A stretch of DNA of 64,000 nucleotides from the NCBI GenBank assembly GCA_017301975.1, contig JAFLEI010000013.1, positions 1 through 64,000 on the forward strand, written 5' to 3'. The stretch is from Verrucomicrobiota bacterium (GTDB taxonomy: Bacteria; Verrucomicrobiota; Verrucomicrobiia; Verrucomicrobiales; Verrucomicrobiaceae). The notes beneath the pieces are model-generated. The model searched no databases. It was not told the origin of the DNA and saw nothing but the letters and a program-made list of their open reading frames with translations. Below are positions 26,033 to 33,921 of the stretch, one piece after another. The position numbers and the translations under genes were made by a program. The first letter of the stretch is position 1. The number at the start of each line of letters is the position of its first letter.

Positions 26033-29000
26033 CTAGTTGGTGCCGGGCGGATCATCGGGACGCAGAACATCGCAGGTGATGAAGATGGCCTGGAGGATGT
26101 CTTCGTTTTCGAACTCGGGTTTGCCGGTGGGCTTGTAGAGGGAGAGGAGGCGGGTGGTGCCGGAGGGGAGGGGGATGGCGGTGGTGGTTTTGGAGGTGAA
26201 GTAGTCGGTGAGGGGAAATTCGAGGCGGTGGCCTTGGGGGGTGGTGAGGTGCTCGCGATGTTCGAGGGGTGGGGCGGTGTGGTATTCGGCGGAGAGAATC
26301 AGATTCACGAAGGGGCTGTCTTTGCTGGTGGTGGGTTCGAGTTCGACGTTGAGGCCGACGGAGCGGGGTTCTTGTTTGAATGCGGGCTGGCCTTTGGCAT
26401 CCAGGCTGAGTTCGCAGATGTATTGGTGCTCGGAGCCTTGATTTACGATGGCGCGGGTGCCGGGCTTGGTTTCAAGACGGGCGGTGTCGAGGTGCAGGAC
26501 GGTGCCGGGTTTGGCTGCGACGAGGAGTTCGTCGAACTCTGCACGGTGGTCGCTTTTGCGGGATACCTGGGCCGCGAGGCGGCGCAGGAGAGGGCCGGGG
26601 CCTTGCAGAACGTGGGTGGTGATGGCGACGGTGCTGGGCCGGGATTGCATATGTTTTTCAATCGCAGCGTCGATCAAGGCGTGGTTTGCGGGAGTGTTGC
26701 GGACTGTGAGGGTGGAGGTGGCGGAGTCGAAATGTGAGAGGCTTCCCTTGGGGAAGGTGAGACCCAGTTTTTCCAAGACCTCATTGGTCGTGGGTTGTCT
26801 TTTTGGGAATACCTCCGGGTAGCTCCCAAAGGGATCTGTTCCCATTTTGGGGGATGTCTCCTGAGGGCTTCCAAAAGGGTCTGTTCCCATTGCGGCTGGC
26901 GCTACTGGCGGGGGGAATGTTGCAGAGCGCAATTCATAGATGATCTCATGAGGAGGGTGGTACGTTCTTGTCTCCTGTGAGTCGGGATTTACGGGTGCCG
27001 GAGCTGTGACTGTCAGTGCATGTTTTGGTTTGAGAAAGTGCGGCACGACGCAGCATTGGAGAAAGGTGGCCCAGATGTGGTCGGCATGGCTGCTGCCGAG
27101 GTCCTGATGCAGGGCGATGAGTCTGATTTCTCCCTCGTGCATGGTGGTGTAGCCATGGGTTTTCAGCGCCCGGAGGGGCTGTGGGCTTTGGCTCTGAATG
27201 GGACCATCAGGCGCAACTGCACCACCGACTCCAGCAGGGACATGTAACGCGTGGTTGTAATCCACCGCGAGGGTCCTGCCGTCAGCGCCTATGGTGGGCT
27301 CTATTTCCAGAAACGAGCCGAGGAGCTGGTCCTTGAGGGAAATGGCGGGAGGGCTTTTGTCTTTGGGGGCCGTTTGATCCAGAAGGTAGCATTCGCGTGT
27401 GGCCACGTGGGTGGAGCGAGTGCCCGACTTGGTTTCAAAGAAGCTGGATTCAAGGAACACGGCCTCGCCGCGTGCTGCGGCGGCTTCCACTTCTTTCCAC
27501 TCGGCGGACTGGTCGCTGGAAGTCTGTGCAGCCTGGGAGAGTTTGGGCAAAAAGGCTGCGGGAAGTCGGACGGTGTGCAGAGTGACGGCGACAGTTTTGG
27601 GGGCTTTCTCCAAAGCTGCTCCAATCAACATGGAAATGCTGTCGATGTTTTCCTGTGTGTTTGTGACATGCAGGAGGTTGTTTTCCAGATCGATTTCAGC
27701 TCCGGACGGAAAGGTGACACCCTGCCCGATGAGCCAGTCTCGAAGCGGTTGAGGAACGGGCTCCATGATGGATTCAAAGAGCCCTGCCGGGATCGGGAAG
27801 GTGATGCTGGACAGACCGTTGGGGGGCGAAGAGGCTGAGGGAATGCCGCGAGCGAGATGGTGGGGCGGATTTTCCACATACCGAACGGATGATGTCATGA
27901 ACGCGGCCCAGAGCGTGGCGTCGGTTTTCTGCTGCAGACCGGGTGGTTTGATGATGCCGACGAGCTTGGTGGCGCCGCTGCGGACCACGAGATCGGAGGT
28001 AATGTGGACAGACGGAAAATCTGTCGCGGAAGCTGGAGACGTTTCGTCTGTGCGCGGTGCGACGAGATTGGAGACTTGATGCTCCACGGAGAGAGGTGGG
28101 CTCAGTTCGATATCGAGACTAAGATCGATGGTCTGACCGTCCGCTTGTATGGTTGGTTCGAGCTTGAGGCGCATGCCGGTGGATGGCCTGTCAGATGGTT
28201 CAACGAGGCGGCTGCTGAGGTCTGGTGAGATGCTGTTTGAAAGCCAAGGTTCGGACAGGGCTTCTGTCGTGACGGCGCATCCTGATTTTGTTTCGATGAA
28301 GGCATGGCCAGCGAGATGAACGAAGGACTCGGGCTTTTGAGCCAGATTGAGCAGGGTGGCGAGTTGTTTGCCGGCATCGGCGGTCTGCGAGGCCTCGGCA
28401 TTGATCTGGTGGATGAGATCGCCCGGGGCTTCGATGATGGTCAGATTGAAGGCGATGATTTTGGGAGGATTGTAGCAAATTGACTCACAATAGGCTTCGA
28501 CCAGATCGAGATTGGGCTGGGTGTTGGTGACCCTGAGCAGACCGGTGAGGGGATTGAAACTGGCGCTGCTGTTTTCGGGGAAGGGGATGCCTGAGGCTTC
28601 GAGGATTTGCTGCACGGATTTCCGTGGGATCTTGCCAACCGGAGTGGGGGCGGGTGCCGTGGTTGCAAAGGGATCTGCGGAAGCGTCTTGAGTCTCTGAA
28701 CCTCCGACTGAGAGGAAGTCCGGCGGGACTCTGAAGGTGCGGGTGCGCCTTTCTCTTTCGTAGGCGTGCCTGTCTGTGAGAATCACTCCTTCGGCATCGA
28801 CGCGGTACACCATTTCTCCAAGCTCGGCGACGTAGCGGAGGGCTTCAGAAAAGGGGACGTCCTTCAAATCCAGAGTGATGCGGGACTCGTGTGGAAGCTT
28901 GGGCTCGCGAAGGATGATGTTCACGCCCTTGCCGCCTGCGGGGGCAGATGACTTGTCCAGCTCACGGCTTTTCTTGCGGAGGAATTCGAGCGCCTGCTCA

Positions 29001-29194
29001 AGCGTGGAATCTTCGAAATGAACCGAGATGATGATCTCATCCATTTTTTGCATCAGACGGGCTTTGGTGTCCAGGTCCACGCTGGTGGGCGGGGCTGGAG
29101 TGTCAGGAGCTGGGGCTTTGCTCTTTGCCGGCTCTTCGGCATGGGCCAAGGTGGCGAAGGCCCAAAGCAGGAGGAGGCTGCAGGTGCGGTGCAT
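26033..29194 (-). CDS. Secreted protein of N0/STN domain plus three tandem secretin-like modules (paralogue C)
   Basis: This is the 1053-residue, longest paralogue. It has a signal peptide (about residues 1-19), an N0/STN domain (about 50-150; LDLKDVPFSEALRYV) and three modules whose signature motifs are ETKSGCAV (about 299), ETKSGTRS (about 585) and ETKPGTRA (about 906). The first and third are the most diverged of the nine module motifs. The linker before module 3 contains a short duplication of GTDPFGS, which extends the conserved DPF linker motif. There is no C-terminal secretin signature. It is transcribed first in the minus-strand block and ends in its own terminator. Confidence 0.87.
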   Translation of the reverse strand: MHRTCSLLLLWAFATLAHAEEPAKSKAPAPDTPAPPTSVDLDTKARLMQKMDEIIISVHFEDSTLEQALEFLRKKSRELDKSSAPAGGKGVNIILREPKLPHESRITLDLKDVPFSEALRYVAELGEMVYRVDAEGVILTDRHAYERERRTRTFRVPPDFLSVGGSETQDASADPFATTAPAPTPVGKIPRKSVQQILEASGIPFPENSSASFNPLTGLLRVTNTQPNLDLVEAYCESICYNPPKIIAFNLTIIEAPGDLIHQINAEASQTADAGKQLATLLNLAQKPESFVHLAGHAFIETKSGCAVTTEALSEPWLSNSISPDLSSRLVEPSDRPSTGMRLKLEPTIQADGQTIDLSLDIELSPPLSVEHQVSNLVAPRTDETSPASATDFPSVHITSDLVVRSGATKLVGIIKPPGLQQKTDATLWAAFMTSSVRYVENPPHHLARGIPSASSPPNGLSSITFPIPAGLFESIMEPVPQPLRDWLIGQGVTFPSGAEIDLENNLLHVTNTQENIDSISMLIGAALEKAPKTVAVTLHTVRLPAAFLPKLSQAAQTSSDQSAEWKEVEAAAARGEAVFLESSFFETKSGTRSTHVATRECYLLDQTAPKDKSPPAISLKDQLLGSFLEIEPTIGADGRTLAVDYNHALHVPAGVGGAVAPDGPIQSQSPQPLRALKTHGYTTMHEGEIRLIALHQDLGSSHADHIWATFLQCCVVPHFLKPKHALTVTAPAPVNPDSQETRTYHPPHEIIYELRSATFPPPVAPAAMGTDPFGSPQETSPKMGTDPFGSYPEVFPKRQPTTNEVLEKLGLTFPKGSLSHFDSATSTLTVRNTPANHALIDAAIEKHMQSRPSTVAITTHVLQGPGPLLRRLAAQVSRKSDHRAEFDELLVAAKPGTVLHLDTARLETKPGTRAIVNQGSEHQYICELSLDAKGQPAFKQEPRSVGLNVELEPTTSKDSPFVNLILSAEYHTAPPLEHREHLTTPQGHRLEFPLTDYFTSKTTTAIPLPSGTTRLLSLYKPTGKPEFENEDILQAIFITCDVLRPDDPPGTN

Positions 29195-29458
29195 GCCGGG
29201 GAGACTACGGGATTCCGCGGCGGGATGTCGAGAGGGATGTTTGGAGGGTGGTGATGGTGGCTTTCGAGTGGTATGTGGTGGGCTTTGGTCTGGCGGGCTG
29301 GCGATGGATTACCGGCTGTCGCTTTCGAGGGTTTTCTGGTGCGCGTGAGTCACCGAAGCCGTCGAAAGCGGTAGCTGCGTTCGTGCCTCACTGCGCGACC
29401 GCAGTCCAAATGGGGGGCTGTGGCCGTGCGGAAGGATGGGCGGCGAATGTGGTGGTAC

Positions 29459-29490
29459 AAAAAAACGCCGCGCTGATGGGCGCGGCGTTT
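29459..29490 (-). terminator. Rho-independent terminator of the toroid-protein gene
   Basis: A perfect stem, AAACGCCGCG (29463-29472) with CGCGGCGTTT (29481-29490), is followed on the minus strand by seven T residues. It starts 38 bases after the stop of the gene at 29528-30691. The rest of the 333-base gap (29195-29527) shows nothing else I can name. Confidence 0.8.
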
Positions 29491-29527
29491 GTGGGGAATC
29501 GGCACCAGTTGCGGCGCAACTGGGCAA

Positions 29528-30691
29528 CTATAGGGTCTGGTGGATGCGGCCGAGGGCCATGAGGATGTAGGTGGTGGTGAGGACGGGGTCGGATTCCATC
29601 CAGCGGCCTTCGGTGTTGGACCAGGAGCCGTCGCCTTTCTGGAGGCTGAGGAGTTTTTCGGTGATGTCTTTGCGCCAGTCGATGAGCTTGCCGTCTTTGG
29701 TTTTGATGAAGTCGATCTTGGCGATGCTGAGGGCCTTGCTCATGGTCTGGTAGTAGTAATAGAGGCCGGCGGCGCCGAGGCCGGGGTTTTCATTGGGATT
29801 GTAGTGGTTTTGCAGCCATTCGATGACGGCTTTGACGCGGGGATCGTCTTTGTCCACGCCGGCGTAGATGAAGCTGAGGAGGCCGGCGTAGCTGATGCTG
29901 CCGTAACTGCGGAGGGAGATGCTGCCGTCTGGATTGGTGACTTTGGCGCCGCGGGTTTCGGTGGGGTTGTAGATGAAGCCGCCGGCGTCGTCGGGGTCTT
30001 TGCTGACCCAGGCGGACTTGTTGCTTTCGGGGCGGTTCTGGCAGCGCTGGATGAAGTCGATGGCGGCGGCGACGTTGAGCTGGGGCTCGTTTTTGGCGGC
30101 GTCGCCTTTGTCTGCGAGGAGCTGCTGGGAGTAGTAGAGGGCTTCGAGGGCGAAGGTGAGATTGGACATGTCTGCGTGCATGCCTTTTTCGTCGCCGTAG
30201 CCGATGCCGCCATCGAGGGGATTGTCCTGCTTGCCTTTTTCATCGAGGTCCACCTGGCAGTGGACGAGGTAGCGGCGGGCCTTGAGCATGACTTCCTCGT
30301 TTTCGGGCTTGTTGTTCATGAGCAGCGCGGTCAGCGCCATGGCGGTGTTGTAGTTGCCGCGGGCCTTGGTGAAGATGCCGCCATCGGGACGTGCCTGGCT
30401 GACGAGGAATTTGGTGGCCTTTTCGACTTCAGCGGGGACGGGGTCTGAGGGCTTGCGATTGGGATCGAGCATGAAGCTGATGATGCCGAGGGCGGTGATG
30501 GCAACGGGTTCCGCCTCGCCCCACTGGCCTGTGGTGGGATTTTGCTTGGTGCGGAGGAAGTCGAGGCCGCGCTCGACGCCGAGGCGGAGCTCCTGCTTGA
30601 GGGATTCGTTGCGCGAGGCCTGGGTGGCGGCCTGGGGGTAGGCGGCGGCGGTGCCGAGCGCCAGGGTGAGGATGAAGGCTGGGATTTTCAT
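29528..30691 (-). CDS. Secreted prenyltransferase/squalene-cyclase-like alpha/alpha-toroid protein
   Basis: The ATG at 30691 opens into a signal peptide (MKIPAFILTLALGTAAAYPQ) and gives 387 residues. The body has repeats of the terpene cyclase/prenyltransferase toroid (GLDFLRTKQNPTTGQWG, ATKFLVSQARPDGGIF, LQKGDGSWSNTEGRW). The catalytic DxDD of true squalene-hopene cyclases is not seen, so a binding or structural role is more likely than cyclisation. Such secreted toroid proteins are common in planctomycetes and verrucomicrobia but uncharacterised. The frame stays open upstream of 30691 but lacks a signal there, so I reject the longer start. Confidence 0.85.
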   Translation of the reverse strand: MKIPAFILTLALGTAAAYPQAATQASRNESLKQELRLGVERGLDFLRTKQNPTTGQWGEAEPVAITALGIISFMLDPNRKPSDPVPAEVEKATKFLVSQARPDGGIFTKARGNYNTAMALTALLMNNKPENEEVMLKARRYLVHCQVDLDEKGKQDNPLDGGIGYGDEKGMHADMSNLTFALEALYYSQQLLADKGDAAKNEPQLNVAAAIDFIQRCQNRPESNKSAWVSKDPDDAGGFIYNPTETRGAKVTNPDGSISLRSYGSISYAGLLSFIYAGVDKDDPRVKAVIEWLQNHYNPNENPGLGAAGLYYYYQTMSKALSIAKIDFIKTKDGKLIDWRKDITEKLLSLQKGDGSWSNTEGRWMESDPVLTTTYILMALGRIHQTL

Positions 30692-31038
30692 GGTACCAGA
30701 GCACTGGATGTGGAAAGAGAGCGGCGTCAATGGCCAAGGGTGTGCTCTTTGTGGGTGGACGATTCTTGTCCATGCCGAGGCGGTGGCGGGCGCTTTTTGA
30801 CCGTGGGAGCTGGTGTGGTGACTCACAATACGTATTTCGAGTATGGCGAGCCTGAGGAGGTTCGGTTTGCCGCAGAGGAGCAAAGAGGCAGAGGTGGCAG
30901 AGATTGAACCGGTCCTCTGATGGGGCCACTGACGTTGCACTGCGGCAATTTGGAGGACGCAGAGGGCCGGAGATTTCCAACGTGAATGGAGGCGAATGCC
31001 CGCGAATTGTCGCGAATCAGGAATCAAAAGCTTTTATG
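30692..31038. other. Intergenic region with degenerate short repeats
   Basis: There is no gene in these 347 bases. Two degenerate repeat stretches stand out: purine-rich gcagaggagcaaagaggcag (from about 30874) and a roughly 10-bp repeat of CGCGAAT units (about 30991-31020). Both are of the kind seen between genes elsewhere in the window. The promoter of the toroid gene should lie at the left end. Confidence 0.4.
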
Positions 31039-31779
31039 CTATTTCGCTGGGGTGATGATGAGGCTGACCTTGGTTTCTTCGGCGGGGATGTTGGCGGGCA
31101 TGCTGATCCAGAGGTCGTCGCGTTCGTTGCCTTTGGCGGCGGAATTGATGATGGCGGTGCGGTCGACGTAAGTGGAGATGATGGAGCCGGTCTGCTCGGC
31201 GACGAAGCCGGTTTCGTCGATGAGGGAGCCGTTGAAGATCCAGGTGTCGAGGTCGGGGGGAGTTTTGCGTGTCTCGATGTTCTGGATGAAGTCGGAGAGG
31301 GGGACGTTTTTCACTTTGTCTCCGTCTTTCCATTCGACGTGGATGGCGAGGCGGTTGGCACCGGGAGTTTTGGGCTCGGTGTCCTTGGCGTTGTAGGGGC
31401 GCTCGGCTTTGGGATCGAGTTTCTCGAGGATGCCGAGGGTGCCGGGCTGGTAATTGGCGAGGAGGAGGGCGAGCTGGATCTGGATGGGCTGGACCTTGGT
31501 TTCAAGGATGGTCTCATGAACCTTCTCGCCAGCTTCATGGCAGAGGGCGTATTCGATGGGGAGCTTTTGATGGAGGATGGAGCAGGGGATGCGGAGCTCG
31601 CGTGTGGCGGTGGTGATCTGGATGCCATTGAGATCGAAGACGCCAGGGGAGAGCTGCTTGACGAGTTTTTGGGCGGCTTCGAGCTGCGTTTTGGCATCCG
31701 GCTTTGGCGCAGCGGCCTCCTGTGAGGACAAGTTTGCGCAGGCAAGGAGGAGGAAGAGGGAGATGAGCGTGCGCGACAT
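31039..31779 (-). CDS. Secreted YdjY-like domain protein
   Basis: This 246-residue protein has a signal peptide (MSRTLISLFLLLACANLSSQ). The central region (about residues 45-200) fits the YdjY pattern: a short strand ending in a cysteine (RIPCSILHQKLPIEYALC), then GEKVHETILETKVQPIQIQLALL, and a later acidic region naming an added function (WIFNGSLIDETGFVAEQTG). YdjY domains occur in periplasmic proteins and are linked to iron-sulphur or membrane redox modules, but the role is unknown. It lies 23 bp downstream of the binding-protein gene on the same strand. Confidence 0.6.
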   Translation of the reverse strand: MSRTLISLFLLLACANLSSQEAAAPKPDAKTQLEAAQKLVKQLSPGVFDLNGIQITTATRELRIPCSILHQKLPIEYALCHEAGEKVHETILETKVQPIQIQLALLLANYQPGTLGILEKLDPKAERPYNAKDTEPKTPGANRLAIHVEWKDGDKVKNVPLSDFIQNIETRKTPPDLDTWIFNGSLIDETGFVAEQTGSIISTYVDRTAIINSAAKGNERDDLWISMPANIPAEETKVSLIITPAK

Positions 31780-31802
31780 GGCAGAGGAGAGGTGGCGAGG
31801 AT

Positions 31803-32936
31803 TTACAGATTGGGCAGCTTGTAGGTGCCGGTGCGGAGCATCTGATCCACGTTTCTGGGAAGGATCACGACGGGCTGAATTTCATAGGAGGGCAGGGGTT
31901 TGAAGGCTTTGTCGCTGCGCATCTTGGTGATGATCTGGAGTGCGAGATCGACGAGGGCAGGCTGAACGACGGAGGCATCGATCTCGCCAAGGCGGACGAG
32001 TTCGAGGCCGCGCTTCTGGCCGGAGAGTCCGTCGGTGCCGACGATGAAGATGTTTTCACGCTGGCCGGCGGTTTCGGCGGCTTTGGCCGCACCCACGGCC
32101 ATGGCATCGCTCTGGGCGTAGATGGCGTCGAAATTTTTCTGGAGATTGAAAGCTTCGGTGGTGCACTGGGTGGCTTTTTCGGTGCTCCACTCTGCCGGGG
32201 CGTCATGGACGAGGATGACGCCGGACTGAGTGCGGAGTCCTTCGCTGAAGCCTTCGGCGATTTCGTTGGTGGCGTAGCTGTCGGCCTCGCCCCGAAGCTG
32301 GACGACACGACCAGTGACCTCGGTGCGCTTTTCTTCGGCGGCTTTGCGCTTCAGAGCTTCGATGACGGTGTCTGCGGCCATGCGGCCGACTTTACGCTGG
32401 TCGGTGAAGACGACGCTGGCGCAGCCTTCATTGACCATGCGTTTGTCGAGACCGATGACGATGATGCCATGGGTCTGAGCTTCGACGATGAGGGCCGCCA
32501 CGGCGGGAGGATCGATGGGACTGATGATGATGGCGGCGGGCTTGGCGGCGATGGCCTCGCGGAATTGCTCGATCTGGCGGGTGCTGCTGCCGGCGGCATC
32601 GCTGGTGGTGAGATGGTAGCCGGTCTGCCTGCCGACGAGCATGGCGAGGCCGTTGCGCTGAAACTCCTGCATGGCGATGCGTGCGTCTGGGAGCAGGAGG
32701 ATGATTTCTGCGCGCTCGTCCTTGGCGGCGAGACCCGTGGCGGCAAGAAGGCCGGGAGCAGGCGTGGCGGGAGCAGGAGGCGGGGCCTCGCTTTTCGGCT
32801 CCGCCACTTTTTGCAGTTTCTGCTTTTCGAGATCGCTGATTGCCTGCGCAACCTCCGGAGCGTCCGACTGATCGCAGGCAGACAGAAGGAAGATGCCCAA
32901 AAGAAGGGCGGCGGGGCGAAGGCAGGAGAGCATCAT
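31803..32936 (-). CDS. Substrate-binding lipoprotein, sugar ABC transporter type
   Basis: This 377-residue protein has a lipoprotein signal with the lipobox LLSAC (Cys21). A proline/alanine-rich linker precedes a type I periplasmic-binding fold (Peripla_BP_4; about residues 75-370). Typical phrases are IIISPIDPPAVAALI, DKRMVNEGCASVVFTDQ and IYAQSDAMAVGAAKAAE. Such proteins bind sugars, nucleosides or signalling ligands. No permease or ATPase gene lies beside it, so it may serve a transporter elsewhere or act as a sensor. It is probably cotranscribed with the YdjY-like gene. Confidence 0.85.
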   Translation of the reverse strand: MMLSCLRPAALLLGIFLLSACDQSDAPEVAQAISDLEKQKLQKVAEPKSEAPPPAPATPAPGLLAATGLAAKDERAEIILLLPDARIAMQEFQRNGLAMLVGRQTGYHLTTSDAAGSSTRQIEQFREAIAAKPAAIIISPIDPPAVAALIVEAQTHGIIVIGLDKRMVNEGCASVVFTDQRKVGRMAADTVIEALKRKAAEEKRTEVTGRVVQLRGEADSYATNEIAEGFSEGLRTQSGVILVHDAPAEWSTEKATQCTTEAFNLQKNFDAIYAQSDAMAVGAAKAAETAGQRENIFIVGTDGLSGQKRGLELVRLGEIDASVVQPALVDLALQIITKMRSDKAFKPLPSYEIQPVVILPRNVDQMLRTGTYKLPNL

Positions 32937-33175
32937 GGTGAGGGAATCATTTTAGGCTTCGAAATCAACCTTATACAAGCCTTAGATGTTCACGAAATCC
33001 CTGCCTGTCTTTTGCTTGCACTCTGACGGGAATGCCACAGACTCCGCCCTCCCGTCCCCAAACCCTCTTGTGATGAAATACGAAATGAAGCTCGCTGCCT
33101 GGAATTGCAGGTATGTTTTGAAGGCGGAATTTCCCGTGCAGTGACTTATTTTCACGACTTTCTGCGAATCCCTGC

Positions 33176-33213
33176 TTGATGCGCAGGGTGTTTTGCTGAT
33201 AAAACTTTATAAT
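33176..33213 (+). promoter_or_regulatory. Possible promoter of the pilus-like operon
   Basis: In the 299-base gap between divergent transcription units, TTGATG (33176-33181) and GATAAA (33198-33203) form a sigma-70-like pair with a 16-bp spacer. A perfect TATAAT lies at 33208-33213 without a good -35 partner. Verrucomicrobial promoter consensus is poorly known, so this is tentative. Confidence 0.3.
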
Positions 33214-33235
33214 ATTGGAACAACCAGCCCCCATC

Positions 33236-33868
33236 ATGAAATCCATCAGCTTGATTCTCGCATCCCTTCTTCTTGCCAATGTCGTTCAGGCACAAGCACC
33301 GGCGACGGGTGACAAACTGCCTGGGATCAAAATCAAGATCAAAGGGGTAGACGTGCAAGAACAGCAGACGCCGATGCTCAGCGTGAGCAACATCCAGATG
33401 AAGCGCTGGACGCCGAAGAACTGGATCGAGCTGGATGTGGAGTTTGACATCAAGCTTCCGGAGATCGCGGGCGGAAGAAAGGGGACCTATCCAGGGCTGC
33501 AGCTCACCTTTTATGTGGCGCTGAATCACATGACCAAGGACAACAAGCGTGAGGTGATCACCGGCACGCTGGATCTGGTGGACATTCCGGCTGACGAACC
33601 CTGCCACGCGCTGGCCTACATCTCCCCAGCCACGCTGAAATCGATTTTCCAAAAAGACTTTGTGACCGCCTCCGCCGACATTCAGGGCTGGGGTGTTGAG
33701 TTTGTGGCGGAAGGCAAAGTAATTGCGGCCAAGTCGAGCCTGGGCAACAAGCCCTGGTGGGAGAGCAAGGAGAATTTCGCCATGCTGCAGGGAATGCTGC
33801 TGAACAAGATGCAGACACCCTTTGCGAATGTTTTCGGCGACTATGATGTGCCGGTCAAGGCCAAGTAA
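33236..33868 (+). CDS. Amuc_1102-family pilus-like protein
   Basis: The ATG at 33236 opens into a signal peptide (MKSISLILASLLLANVVQA) and gives 210 residues; the TTG at 33215 would only add charged residues ahead of the signal. The mature protein is all-beta in character. Position, size and gene order match Amuc_1102, the last member of the Akkermansia pilus-like cluster, and this together with homology of the following genes is the basis of the name. It should be a periplasmic or outer-membrane-associated subunit. It is the first gene of a five-gene operon. Confidence 0.75.
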   Translation: MKSISLILASLLLANVVQAQAPATGDKLPGIKIKIKGVDVQEQQTPMLSVSNIQMKRWTPKNWIELDVEFDIKLPEIAGGRKGTYPGLQLTFYVALNHMTKDNKREVITGTLDLVDIPADEPCHALAYISPATLKSIFQKDFVTASADIQGWGVEFVAEGKVIAAKSSLGNKPWWESKENFAMLQGMLLNKMQTPFANVFGDYDVPVKAK

Positions 33869-33921
33869 CCTCCGCAGTTTCGTCAGTTCCTCATTGTTCA
33901 GCGATTTTTACCTTATCCAGC

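Noticed and set aside
30874-31020. Possible CRISPR-like or tandem array in the intergenic region
   Set aside because: Units are degenerate and unspaced; no repeat-spacer alternation anywhere in the window.
29528-31027. 499-codon form of the toroid protein
   Set aside because: The upstream part lies in repeat-rich non-coding DNA, and the signal peptide starts at 30691.
33208-33213. TATAAT as a certain -10 box for the pilus-like operon
   Set aside because: No suitable -35 hexamer at 15-19 bp; kept only as part of a tentative promoter.
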